Made by a program: the position numbers and the translations under genes. From NCBI RefSeq assembly GCF_964355755.1, contig NC_092673.1:18421001-18485000 (forward strand): a stretch of DNA of 64,000 bases. The letters are read 5' to 3'. Shown here piece by piece: positions 1 to 12,100 of this stretch (positions are counted from its first letter, which is position 1; the number at the start of each line of letters is the position of its first letter). This DNA is from Antedon mediterranea. Its lineage: Eukaryota > Echinodermata > Crinoidea > Comatulida > Antedonidae. The notes below the pieces were generated by a model, which did not search any database, was not told the DNA's origin, and saw only the letters and a list, made by a program, of their open reading frames with translations.

Positions 1-574
1 TGAGCGGTAAAGTGACACGCGGACGTAAAGTGTTGCAGAACCAAGACCGGCCACGGCAGCTGTGGTCGCGTGAAAATTGAAAAAGTTATGGGTTTTGATG
101 CTTCAATCCAGCCTAGGGCATGTTTTCGATTATTAATCTAGGCTTTACACTAAAGAAACATTAAATTAAATTGTTTTTATATTATAATTATTTTGACTTA
201 CACTTAAACATTGTTGTGTTTTTAAAAATTCAAGAATTGTCAGCGCGTACATATTTTTTCACAAACTGTGATGACGTGATTTGTGAACTATTTGATTGGT
301 CAGTTGAAGTTGAACTTGGTTCAATAATTAAAGATTTTAACGATTTTTAATGTTTTTACCTCATCTTCCTGTAAAATTGTTGTATGTAAATGGGTGGCGT
401 GTCAATGACATTTAAAAGAATATACAACCCCCTAACCCCCCCCCCCCCCCCCCAATTTTCCCCTGTGTACAACTTCCCAAGCAAATAGTATAATGCAAAG
501 CAATACATAATATTTGAGCAGTTAACTTATTGAAAAATTGAGCTCAATAATACTATAGAGTACAAACAGAATAA
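1..574. other. No gene seen; contains a poly-C tract
   Basis: No open frame, splice-bounded exon or RNA gene was recognised here. The only clear structure is a run of 18 C at about 436-453. The DNA is AT-rich and resembles intron or intergenic sequence. Confidence 0.5.
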
Positions 575-1253
575 TAGAATATTATACAGATATTGCCTGC
601 TTAGAGGTTAAATATAAGATTTGACATCCCCGAGGGAATGTTCGAGGGAATATATATTTCCCGAAGCGCTAGTTCTCGAGAACATAATATCATTCCCAAG
701 GGGTTGTCAAATCTTATATTTTACCGATATAAAAGGCGATATCTGTTATATTTATAGCCAACAACAAGTTGAATATCTACTGCTGGGTTGGATGTAGCAA
801 GGCCTCCTTTGTAATAAGCCTGCCTAGTTTGTGTTGCATTCACCTTACCTTGCGAAGAATAATATACAGATAATTACTAATTAGTGATTCCTTGGCAATA
901 AAATATTCACTTAGGCCTATGTCATTTAAATTAACAGTTGAATTCCATCAATAAGCCTACATTACTGATAATAATATTATTATCAGGTAGGCCGAATAAA
1001 TCATAATTCGTCTTCTTCGAGGAGCCGAATCACCGGATGTTCAGCGCGCCGTTGTATTGTGAAGATGGACAAATTATCGCGAGTTCAAGTCTCAGTAGAT
1101 GACTTTTGTTTATTTATCGCCAAACGCGAGTGTTGCCACACGAAAATTACACAGTCAATATCATCGTACTCGAGGATATATACAATTTATGATCCTGGCA
1201 GCGGTAGTCATGTTTCAACCAATCACGTGAACGTATTTACATAGGCTATGTAA
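575..1253. repeat. Dispersed repeat family F1, copy A, with foldback head
   Basis: The copy starts at the 'cagatattgcctgcttagagg' region and ends at a stretch shared with copies at 1254-2435 and 45985-47545. Its first part (about 608-750) is a foldback: the left arm 'aatataagatttgacatccc' recurs as its reverse complement near 705-725, separated by about 80 bases. Copies A and B lie head to tail. Bases 608-611 (TTAA) match the position where another element has inserted into copy C. A short open frame inside (1059-1244) is not considered a gene. Confidence 0.75.
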
Positions 1254-2435
1254 TGTTATACAGATATTGCCTGCTTAGAGGTAAAATATAAGATTTAACA
1301 TCCCCGAGGAATGATATTCCCTCGAACAAAATATCTTTCCCCGAGGGATGTCAAATCTTATATTTTACCGATATAAAAGGCAATATCTGTTATATTATAT
1401 ATAGCCAACAACAAGTTGAATATCTGCCTAGTTAGGCGTTGCATTCACCTTACCTTGCGAAGAATAATATACAGATAATTACTAATTAATGATTTCTTTG
1501 GCAATAAAGTATTCACTTAGACCAGGTTGTTTAAATTAACAGAAAAATTTCCATCAATAAGCCTACATTAATTATAATAATAATAATATTATCAGGTAGG
1601 CCCAATAAATAATAATTCGTATTCTTCGAGGAGCCAAGTCGCCGGATGTTCAATTGATCAATCACAAACGGTCTTTCTTCGCCTCTGGAGAAGGCTAATA
1701 ACAAATGAGGGCGCTTTGTATGCATAGTTTAAATAGTTGATTAATTTCTTCAAGCAAGTTGCGTAGCGCTGCGGGTAAAACGTCGTCTCGTGATGATGTG
1801 GGCTAATCTTCGCGAGTTCAAGTCTTAGTAGATGACACGAAAATTACACAGTCAATATCATCATACTTGAGAATTTTATTTATTTTATTTTTATTTTATT
1901 CAGTTGACAACCAACAGCAATGAAACCGCCACTAACAGGTTGAATCTAAACATAATAAACTATAATAATACCCAAATAAGCAACAATAACATAAACAAAG
2001 ATTGGAACATTATAGAGATTTTTAATTAACCTGCAAACAAAAATGTAACTTACTACGCCAATAAGGTTGATGTTTATATGCCACAACTCTACAGATCACA
2101 CATAGACCGATGTAATGCGAATAATGTATTTTAATAACTGTCAATAACTCAATACAACAACATGGAAATCAAAGCAACAACGAACGAACAACGCCAGCCC
2201 ATGAGGGCGCACTGGCGCTATCAATCAAAACTCCTAAATCCCTTTGAAAATTTACACGGATTTTATATGTTTAATGACAGGGACACGATAATTACTCGAA
2301 AATTACTCCGTCAATATCATCATACTCGAGGATACAGTATATACCATTTACAATCCTTGCAGTGGTACTCATGTGATGCAGTTTCAACCAATCACGTTCA
2401 CGTATTTACATACATTACACATGTAATATAAATAA
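1254..2435. repeat. Dispersed repeat family F1, copy B (interrupted)
   Basis: This is a second, diverged copy of F1, directly following copy A. The foldback head is at about 1260-1397, and the body matches 46800-47540. It is broken by foreign sequence of about 390 bp (about 1873-2262), which is absent from the same point of the copy at 45985-47545. The tail, with 'gatgcagtttcaaccaatca', is recovered near 2370. Confidence 0.7.
1873..2262 (-). mobile_element. Insertion inside F1 copy B, probably a retroposon
   Basis: This segment is missing from the equivalent place in F1 copy C. Its left edge is a T/A-rich tract (ttttatttattttatttttatttt). On the minus strand that reads as an A-rich 3' tail, which suggests a minus-strand retroposon fragment. 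No protein domain was recognised and the ends are approximate. Confidence 0.4.
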
Positions 2436-3119
2436 ATATTTAGCCTTGCCTTGGTGGTACTGTTACTAGTACTAACTAAAAAGGGAACCATACCTGAATG
2501 TGAAAGTTGACAAACTTTTATAGGCTAAAACCAATCATATATTACACTTAAGTCCAATTATGCGCAATTGCAGTTGAGTTTTACAAGTAGTGTTAAATGC
2601 AATTCAACTTCAGTGGAAATAGAATGTACTGCACTTAAGTCAAATATATTGCACTTAAGTCAAATGTAGTATACTTAGTTGAATACAATTGTACTTCAAT
2701 GCAATGTATTGTATCAAGGTAAATTCAAGGTATTTGTCTTAAGTTTAACTTGGAGGTAACTGATAAAATTGCTTGCCATAGCAGTGATGCTTCATCTTTG
2801 GTTCGCAGATTGTTATACTGAATTCTATGTGTATAATGTTAATATATGTTGTGAATTTTCAATTATGTATACAGTTCAAATATGAGTGGGATATTGTTGT
2901 TTTTGTATACTGGTCCCCCTTCCACAATACTTGACCCCTCTCAAATTTAGCATTAGATGCGCCCCTGCTTCAATAGGATCAAATCCCCCTTGTCATTCCC
3001 CCTCTCCAATGATCTGAGTCATGAATATTTTAAAGTGTTGCCAAGCTGACGTGAAATTTTATATAGTTCTTTTATAAACAAAATTATATGTAATTGTTTT
3101 GTTTTTGGTAATTTTTCAG
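2436..3119. other. Intergenic or intron sequence, nothing recognised
   Basis: No gene was seen. Around 2545-2710 there are several degenerate copies of a 'gcacttaagtcaaat' word, a decayed short tandem repeat. The last bases form a pyrimidine tract and AG acceptor for the exon at 3120. Confidence 0.4.
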
Positions 3120-3176
3120 ATTTAACAAGTCCTGTTAGTGATCAATTTGAGAAACTAAAGGTTGAAAAACAGAATG
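3120..3176 (+). CDS. Candidate small N-terminal exon of the ZU5-DED gene
   Basis: The exon is 57 bases, preceded by 'atttttcag' and followed by 'gtgagt', with phase 1 on both sides. It would add 19 residues (DLTSPVSDQFEKLKVEKQN) in frame before the ZU5 exon. It is separated from that exon by a 9.3-kb intron holding the large satellite. It could equally belong to another transcript. The match of phase and the good splice sites are the only support. Confidence 0.45.
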
Positions 3177-6100
3177 GTGAGTTTAAGAATCATCATCAGA
3201 ATTTACTTTTCCCTGAATTATCAAGTATTCTACTATCTTTCTAAACAGGACTGTCTGTATGTCAACCAATGCATATCTGTAGATACCTTGGCTTACTACT
3301 AGTAACAATTTCTCACTGAAAGTTCATTTATTGGGCACCAGACATTTGCAAATGCTAAGTAACTAATTGATAATATAATAATGTTGATTAAAAATCCAAT
3401 AAATCCAATATGCAAAAAAAATAAATAAACAAAGCAGAAACTGTTGGCCTACACTGTAGCTATCCACAGAATAATAGAGTATTTCAAAAAAGAGTTTGAG
3501 GGGAAAAAGTGCTTAATCAATTCAATTTCTTTTATTTCATTCTTAAATTTCATCCATACCAACAAACGTACAAACAGAAAAAAGAAAATTTGCAAACTCT
3601 AAGCTTAAATATATATGATATTTCTCCATCTACAATACATATGTTTGCAAACACAAGCAACAAGAATTTTACAACTATTCAACATACATTGCATGAAACC
3701 TTAGATAGATTTTTGCATATACTCATTAAGGGAAAGGACACTATGTTCAATAAACATCATACTGATGGCACTACTGATTCTAGAGACATTCAGTATATGG
3801 CGCAGAGCATTATTTTAGCATACATTAAGAGATCTAAATGTCTTAGATGGTCACACCAAAGGGCAGCACAATAAAGATTAATACAATAAGATCTAAAGAG
3901 GCAACATAACATTATATTAGTAATTTGCGATTGAGTGAACCCCACCCTGTCTAACTCCATTAGATACTGTAAATGGAATATATATGTTGCACAGGAGAGG
4001 GGACATAACCCCACCCTGTCTAACTCCATTAGATACTGTAAATGGAATATATATGTTGTACAGGAGAGGGGACATAACCCCACCCTGTCTAACTACATTG
4101 GATACTGTAAATGGAATATATATGTTGTACAGGAGAGGGGACATAACCCCACCCTGTCTAACTCCATTAGATACTGTAAATGGAATATATATGTTGTACA
4201 GTAGAGGGGACATAACCCCACCCTGTCTAACTCCATTAGATACTGTAAATGGAATATATATGTTGTACAGGAGAGGGGACATAACCCCACCCTGTCTAAC
4301 TCCATTAGATACTGTAAATGGAATATATATGTTGCACAGGAGAGGGGACATAACCCCACCCTGTCTAACTCCATTAGATACTGTAAATGGAATATATATG
4401 TTGTACAGGAGAGGGGACATAACCCCACCCTGTCTAACTCCATTAGATACTGTAAATGGAATATATATGTTGTACAGTAGAGAGGACATAACCCCACCCT
4501 GTCTAACTCCATTAGATACTGGTAAATGGAATATATATGTTGCACAGGAGAGGGGACATAACCCCACCCTGTCTAACTCCATTAGATACTGTAAATGGAA
4601 TATATATGTTGCACAGGAGAGGGGACATAACCCCACCCTGTCTAACTCCATTAGATACTGTAAATGGAATATATATGTTGCACAGGAGAGGGGACATAAC
4701 CCCACCCTGTCTAACTCCATTGGATACTGTAAATGGAATATATATGTTGCACAGGAGAGGGGACATAACCCCACCCTGTCTAACTCCATTAGATACTGTA
4801 AATGGAATATATATGTTGTACAGGAGAGGGGACATAACCCCACCCTGTCTAACTCCATTAGATACTGTAAATGGAATATATATGTTGTACAGTAGAGAGG
4901 ACATAACCCCACCCTGTCTAACTCCATTAGATACTGTAAATGGAATATATATGTTGTACAGGAGAGGGGACATAACCCCACCCTGTCTAACTACATTAGA
5001 TACTGGTAAATGGAATATATATGTTGTACAGGAGAGGGGACATAACCCCACCCTGTCTAACTCCATTAGATACTGTAAATGGAATATATATGTTGTACAG
5101 GAGAGGGGACATAACCCCACCCTGTCTAACTCCATTAGATACTGGTAAATGGAATATATATGTTGTACAGGAGAGGGGACATAACCCCACCCTGTCTAAC
5201 TCCATTAGATACTGTAAATGGAATATATATGTTGTACAGTAGAGAGGACATAACCCCACCCTGTCTAACTCCATTAGATACTGTAAATGGAATATATATG
5301 TTGTACAGTAGAGGGGACATAACCCCACCCTGTCTAACTCCATTAGATACTGTAAATGGAATATATATGTTGTACAGGAGAGGGGACATAACCCCACCCT
5401 GTCTAACTCCATTAGATACTGTAAATGGAATATATATGTTGTACAGTAGAGGGGACATAACCCCACCCTGTCTAACTCCATTAGATACTGGTAAATGGAA
5501 TATATATGTTGTACAGTAGAGAGGACATAACCCCACCCTGTCTAACTCCATTAGATACTGTAAATGGAATATATATGTTGCACAGGAGAGGGGACATAAC
5601 CCCACCCTGTCTAACTCCATTAGATACTGTAAATGGAATATATATGTTGTACAGTAGAGAGGACATAACCCCACCCTTTCTAACTCCATTAGATACTGGT
5701 AAATGGAATATATATGTTGTACAGGAGAGGGGACATAACCCCACCCTGTCTAACTCCATTAGATACTGTAAATGGAATATATATGTTGTACAGGAGAGGG
5801 GACATAACCCCACCCTGTCTAACTCCATTGGATACTGTAAATGGAATATATATGTTGTACAGGAGAGGGGACATAACCCCACCCTGTCTAACTCCATTAG
5901 ATACTGTAAATGGAATATATATGTTGTACAGGAGAGGGGACATAACCCCACCCTGTCTAACTCCATTAGATACTGTAAATGGAATATATATGTTGTACAG
6001 TAGAGGGGACATAACCCCACCCAGTCTAACTCCATTAGATACTGTAAATGGAATATATATGTTGTACAGGAGAGAGGACATAACCCCACCCTGTCTAACT

Positions 6101-9100
6101 CCATTAGATACTGTAAATGGAATATATATGTTGTACAGGAGAGGGGACATAACCCCACCCTGTCTAACTCCATTAGATACTGTAAATGGAATATATATGT
6201 TGTACAGGAGAGGGGACATAACCCCACCCTGTCTAACTCCATTAGATACTGGTAAATGGAATATATATGTTGTACAGGAGAGGGGACATAACCCCACCCT
6301 GTCTAACTACATTGGATACTGTAAATGGAATATATATGTTGCACAGGAGAGGGGACATAACCCCACCCTGTCTAACTACATTGGATACTGTAAATGGAAT
6401 ATATATGTTGCACAGGAGAGGGGACATAACCCCACCCTGTCTAACTCCATTAGATACTGGTAAATGGAATATATATGTTGTACAGGAGAGGGGACATAAC
6501 CCCACCCTGTCTAACTACATTGGATACTGTAAATGGAATATATATGTTGCACAGGAGAGGGGACATAACCCCACCCTGTCTAACTCCATTAGATACTGGT
6601 AAATGGAATATATATGTTGTACAGGAGAGGGGACATAACCCCACCCTGTCTAACTCCATTAGATACTGTAAATGGAATATATATGTTGTACAGGAGAGGG
6701 GACATAACCCCACCCTGTCTAACTCCATTAGATACTGTAAATGGAATATATATGTTGTACAGGAGAGGGGACATAACCCCACCCTGTCTAACTCCATTAG
6801 ATACTGGTAAATGGAATATATATGTTGTACAGGAGAGGGGACATAACCCCACCCTGTCTAACTACATTGGATACTGTAAATGGAATATATATGTTGCACA
6901 GGAGAGGGGACATAACCCCACCCTGTCTAACTCCATTAGATACTGGTAAATGGAATATATATGTTGTACAGGAGAGGGGACATAACCCCACCCTGTCTAA
7001 CTCCATTAGATACTGTAAATGGAATATATATGTTGTACAGGAGAGGGGACATAACCCCACCCTGTCTAACTCCATTAGATACTGTAAATGGAATATATAT
7101 GTTGTACAGGAGAGGGGACATAACCCCACCCTGTCTAACTCCATTAGATACTGTAAATGGAATATATATGTTGTACAGTAGAGAGGACATAACCCCACCC
7201 TGTCTAACTCCATTAGATACTGTAAATGGAATATATATGTTGTACAGGAGAGGGGACATAACCCCACCCTGTCTAACTACATTAGATACTGGTAAATGGA
7301 ATATATATGTTGTACAGGAGAGGGGACATAACCCCACCCTGTCTAACTCCATTAGATACTGGTAAATGGAATATATATGTTGTACAGGAGAGGGGACATA
7401 ACCCCACCCTGTCTAACTCCATTAGATACTGTAAATGGAATATATATGTTGTACAGGAGAGGGGACATAACCCCACCCTGTCTAACTCCATTGGATACTG
7501 TAAATGGAATATATATGTTGCACAGGAGAGGGGACATAACCCCACCCTGTCTAACTCCATTGGATACTGTAAATGGAATATATATGTTGCACAGGAGAGG
7601 GGACATAACCCCACCCTGTCTAACTCCATTAGATACTGTAAATGGAATATATATGTTGTACAGGAGAGGGGACATAACCCCACCCTGTCTAACTCCATTA
7701 GATACTGGTAAATGGAATATATATGTTGTACAGGAGAGGGGACATAACCCCACCCTGTCTAACTACATTAGATACTGTAAATGGAATATATATGTTGTAC
7801 AGTAGAGGGGACATAACCCCACCCTGTCTAACTCCATTAGATACTGTAAATGGAATATATATGTTGTACAGGAGAGGGGACATAACCCCACCCTGTCTAA
7901 CTCCATTAGATACTGTAAATGGAATATATATGTTGTACAGGAGAGGGGACATAACCCCACCCTGTCTAACTCCATTAGATACTGGTAAATGGAATATATA
8001 TGTTGTACAGGAGAGGGGACATAACCCCACCCTGTCTAACTCCATTAGATACTGTAAATGGAATATATATGTTGTACAGTAGAGAGGACATAACCCCACC
8101 CTGTCTAACTCCATTAGATACTGTAAATGGAATATATATGTTGTACAGTAGAGGGGACATAACCCCACCCTGTCTAACTCCATTAGATACTGTAAATGGA
8201 ATATATATGTTGTACAGGAGAGGGGACATAACCCCACCCTGTCTAACTCCATTAGATACTGTAAATGGAATATATATGTTGTACAGTAGAGAGGACATAA
8301 CCCCACCCTTTCTAACTCCATTAGATACTGGTAAATGGAATATATATGTTGTACAGGAGAGGGGACATAACCCCACCCTGTCTAACTCCATTAGATACTG
8401 TAAATGGAATATATATGTTGTACAGTAGAGAGGACATAACCCCACCCTGTCTAACTCCATTAGATACTGTAAATGGAATATATATGTTGTACAGGAGAGG
8501 GGACATAACCCCACCCTGTCTAACTCCATTAGATACTGTAAATGTAATATATATGTTGTACAGGAGAGGGGACATAACCCCACCCTGTCTAACTCCATTG
8601 GATACTGTAAATGGAATATATATGTTGTACAGGAGAGGGGACATAACCCCACCCTGTCTAACTCCATTAGATACTGTAAATGGAATATATATGTTGTACA
8701 GGAGAGGGGACATAACCCCACCCTGTCTAACTCCATTAGATACTGTAAATGGAATATATATGTTGTACAGGAGAGGGGACATAACCCCACCCTGTCTAAC
8801 TCCATTAGATACTGTAAATGGAATATATATGTTGTACAGGAGAGGGGACATAACCCCACCCTGTCTAACTCCATTAGATACTGTAAATGGAATATATATG
8901 TTGTACAGGAGAGGGGACATAACCCCACCCTGTCTAACTCCATTGGATACTGTAAATGGAATATATATGTTGCACAGGAGAGGGGACATAACCCCACCCT
9001 GTCTAACTCCATTAGATACTGTAAATGGAATATATATGTTGTACAGGAGAGGGGACATAACCCCACCCTGTCTAACTCCATTGGATACTGTAAATGGAAT

Positions 9101-12100
9101 ATATATGTTGCACAGGAGAGGGGACATAACCCCACCCTGTCTAACTCCATTAGATACTGTAAATGGAATATATATGTTGTACAGGAGAGGGGACATAACC
9201 CCACCCTGTCTAACTCCATTAGATACTGTAAATGGAATATATATGTTGTACAGTAGAGGGGACATAACCCCACCCTGTCTAACTCCATTGGATACTGTAA
9301 ATGGAATATATATGTTGTACAGTAGAGGGGACATAACCCCACCCTGTCTAACTCCATTAGATACTGTAAATGGAATATATATGTTGTACAGGAGAGGGGA
9401 CATAACCCCACCCTGTCTAACTCCATTAGATACTGTAAATGGAATATATATGTTGTACAGGAGAGGGGACATAACCCCACCCTGTCTAACTCCATTAGAT
9501 ACTGTAAATGGAATATATATGTTGTACAGGAGAGGGGACATAACCCCACCCTGTTTAACTCCATTAGATACTGTAAATGGAATATATATGTTGTACAGGA
9601 GAGGGGACATAACCCCACCCTGTCTAACTCCATTAGATACTGTAAATGGAATATATATGTTGTACAGGAGAGGGGACATAACCCCACCCTGTCTAACTCC
9701 ATTAGATACTGTAAATGGAATATATATGTTGTACAGGAGAGGGGACATAACCCCACCCTGTCTAACTCCATTAGATACTGTAAATGGAATATATATGTTG
9801 TACAGGAGAGGGGACATAACCCCACCCTGTCTAACTCCATTAGATACTGTAAATGGAATATATATGTTGTACAGGAGAGGGGACATAACCCCACCCTGTC
9901 TAACTCCATTAGATACTGTAAATGGAATATATATGTTGTACAGGAGAGGGGACATAACCCCACCCTGTCTAACTCCATTAGATACTGTAAATGGAATATA
10001 TATGTTGTACAGGAGAGGGGACATAACCCCACCCTGTCTAACTCCATTAGATACTGTAAATGGAATATATATGTTGTACAGGAGAGGGGACATAACCCCA
10101 CCCTGTCTAACTCCATTAGATACTGTAAATGGAATATATATGTTGTACAGGAGAGGGGACATAACCCCACCCTGTCTAACTCCATTAGATACTGTAAATG
10201 GAATATATATGTTGTACAGGAGAGGGGACATAACCCCACCCTGTCTAACTCCATTAGATACTGTAAATGGAATATATATGTTGTACAGGAGAGGGGACAT
10301 AACCCCACCCTGTCTAACTCCATTAGATACTGTAAATGGAATATATATGTTGTACAGGAGAGGGGACATAACCCCACCCTGTCTAACTCCATTGGATACT
10401 GTAAATGGAATATATATGTTGTACAGTAGAGGGGACATAACCCCACCCTGTCTAACTCCATTAGATACTGTAAATGGAATATATATGTTGTACAGGAGAG
10501 GGGACATAACCCCACCCTGTCTAACTCCATTAGATACTGTAAATGGAATATATATGTTGTACAGGAGAGGGGACATAACCCCACCCTGTCTAACTCCATT
10601 AGATACTGTAAATGGAATATATATGTTGTACAGGAGAGGGGACATAACCCCACCCTGTCTAACTACATTAGATACTGTAAATGGAATATATATGTTGTAC
10701 AGGAGAGGGGACATAACCCCACCCTGTCTAACTCCATTGGATAATGTGGATTGGAAACAGAGTTACCCCAATGTATCACAAAACTTTGTTTCTCATACCA
10801 ACATTTGAGCAATTTAACAATACAAAGATTCATACCATTGTTAATGAGCTTACTATGAAGAGTCCACATTGATTGACTTGATCAAAAGCCTTACTGGCAT
10901 CTAGAGAGCAGGCAAAAACTGGACTACCATTTCTATTGTAGTAGTCAATGACATGTTTTAATACAAAGATACAAGTATCAGTCAAGTGTTTTGCTTTAAA
11001 TGCAAATTGGTAGTCGCTGGATTCAAATGAGTTACCACAGTGACTGATCAAAATAAATTTAAAAAACTTAGATAATACAGAAGCTAAAGCATAGGGGTAT
11101 AATTGTTGTTATTAGTAATATCACCTGATTTACTCTTAACAATCGGCACTAATAACTAGAATAACACATGACCATGACACAGCATATCATTAAAGCATAT
11201 ACTCAATAAGATATTAACCCTTTAAAGACATGGCCCGCATCCATACGGGGTAATTTACTGTCCCAGGACATGCAATCAGGCGCAGGATTGGTTAAGGCAA
11301 ATAACAGAATAGGCAAATTGGTTGGTTTTTTCATTGGAAAGCAGCAAATAAGCCTATCCTACAACACTGCTAAAAGCAGTCCCACTGTCCATTTGACCAA
11401 TTCTGCGCTTTTTTAAAGACATGAGGCCCGTATATGTACGGGTTGACTTTTTGGGGTCACTAAATTGCACTTTTTGAGCATTTGACCTTTGAACTAGGCA
11501 AAACAAAAATTTTTTGGAAGGCCAAAACATTTCACATAATAAATCCAACAATTGCAGAAAGTTATATAGTCATAAAAATGGATTTTTTCATTTTTCCTAA
11601 ACCTATTAAAAATACCTTATTTAGCCTCAGTCACTTGGGGTAGAAGAAACCTTGCGTCTTCAAATGGTTAAGTCCTTTACTAGCATATTTAATGTGTGCA
11701 CAATAATAATTTATTATTATACTGTATGACACACTCATCAATGTAAACAATTAACCATTACAGTGTGTTATATGCATAGATATGAATGCAGATGTAGAAA
11801 ATGTGTAATGGAATAATAGGAATAAAGATTGTATGAAATTGTCTGTTAATCCTGGAAAGTTCAATTCAATTTCAATATTATAACATAAAAAACATAAAAC
11901 TAGTTTGTTAATAAATATAATTGCATATAAATACAATGAAAAGTAGTTCAGTCATGAGGGTAGAGAGTAATGTAAGTCAGAAGATATAACATTAAATACA
12001 AAAAAGAAAAAGAAATACATGAACTAATAGTATATATTTAAAAAAAACAAAGCCACAATTTCTATTTAAACCACTTTATCCGATCTTAACAGGTCTTATT

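Noticed and set aside
3509-3874. Open frame of 121 codons on the plus strand
   Set aside because: The opposite strand carries recognisable LINE C-terminal sequence, so the plus-strand frame is a shadow.
3936-10742. CRISPR-like array
   Set aside because: Units are continuous with no unique spacers, and the surroundings are clearly eukaryotic.
7975-10808. Very long open frames (797, 820 and 892 codons) on both strands
   Set aside because: They are a by-product of a 69-bp repeat with no stop in several frames; three overlapping frames on two strands are open at once, which real coding does not require.
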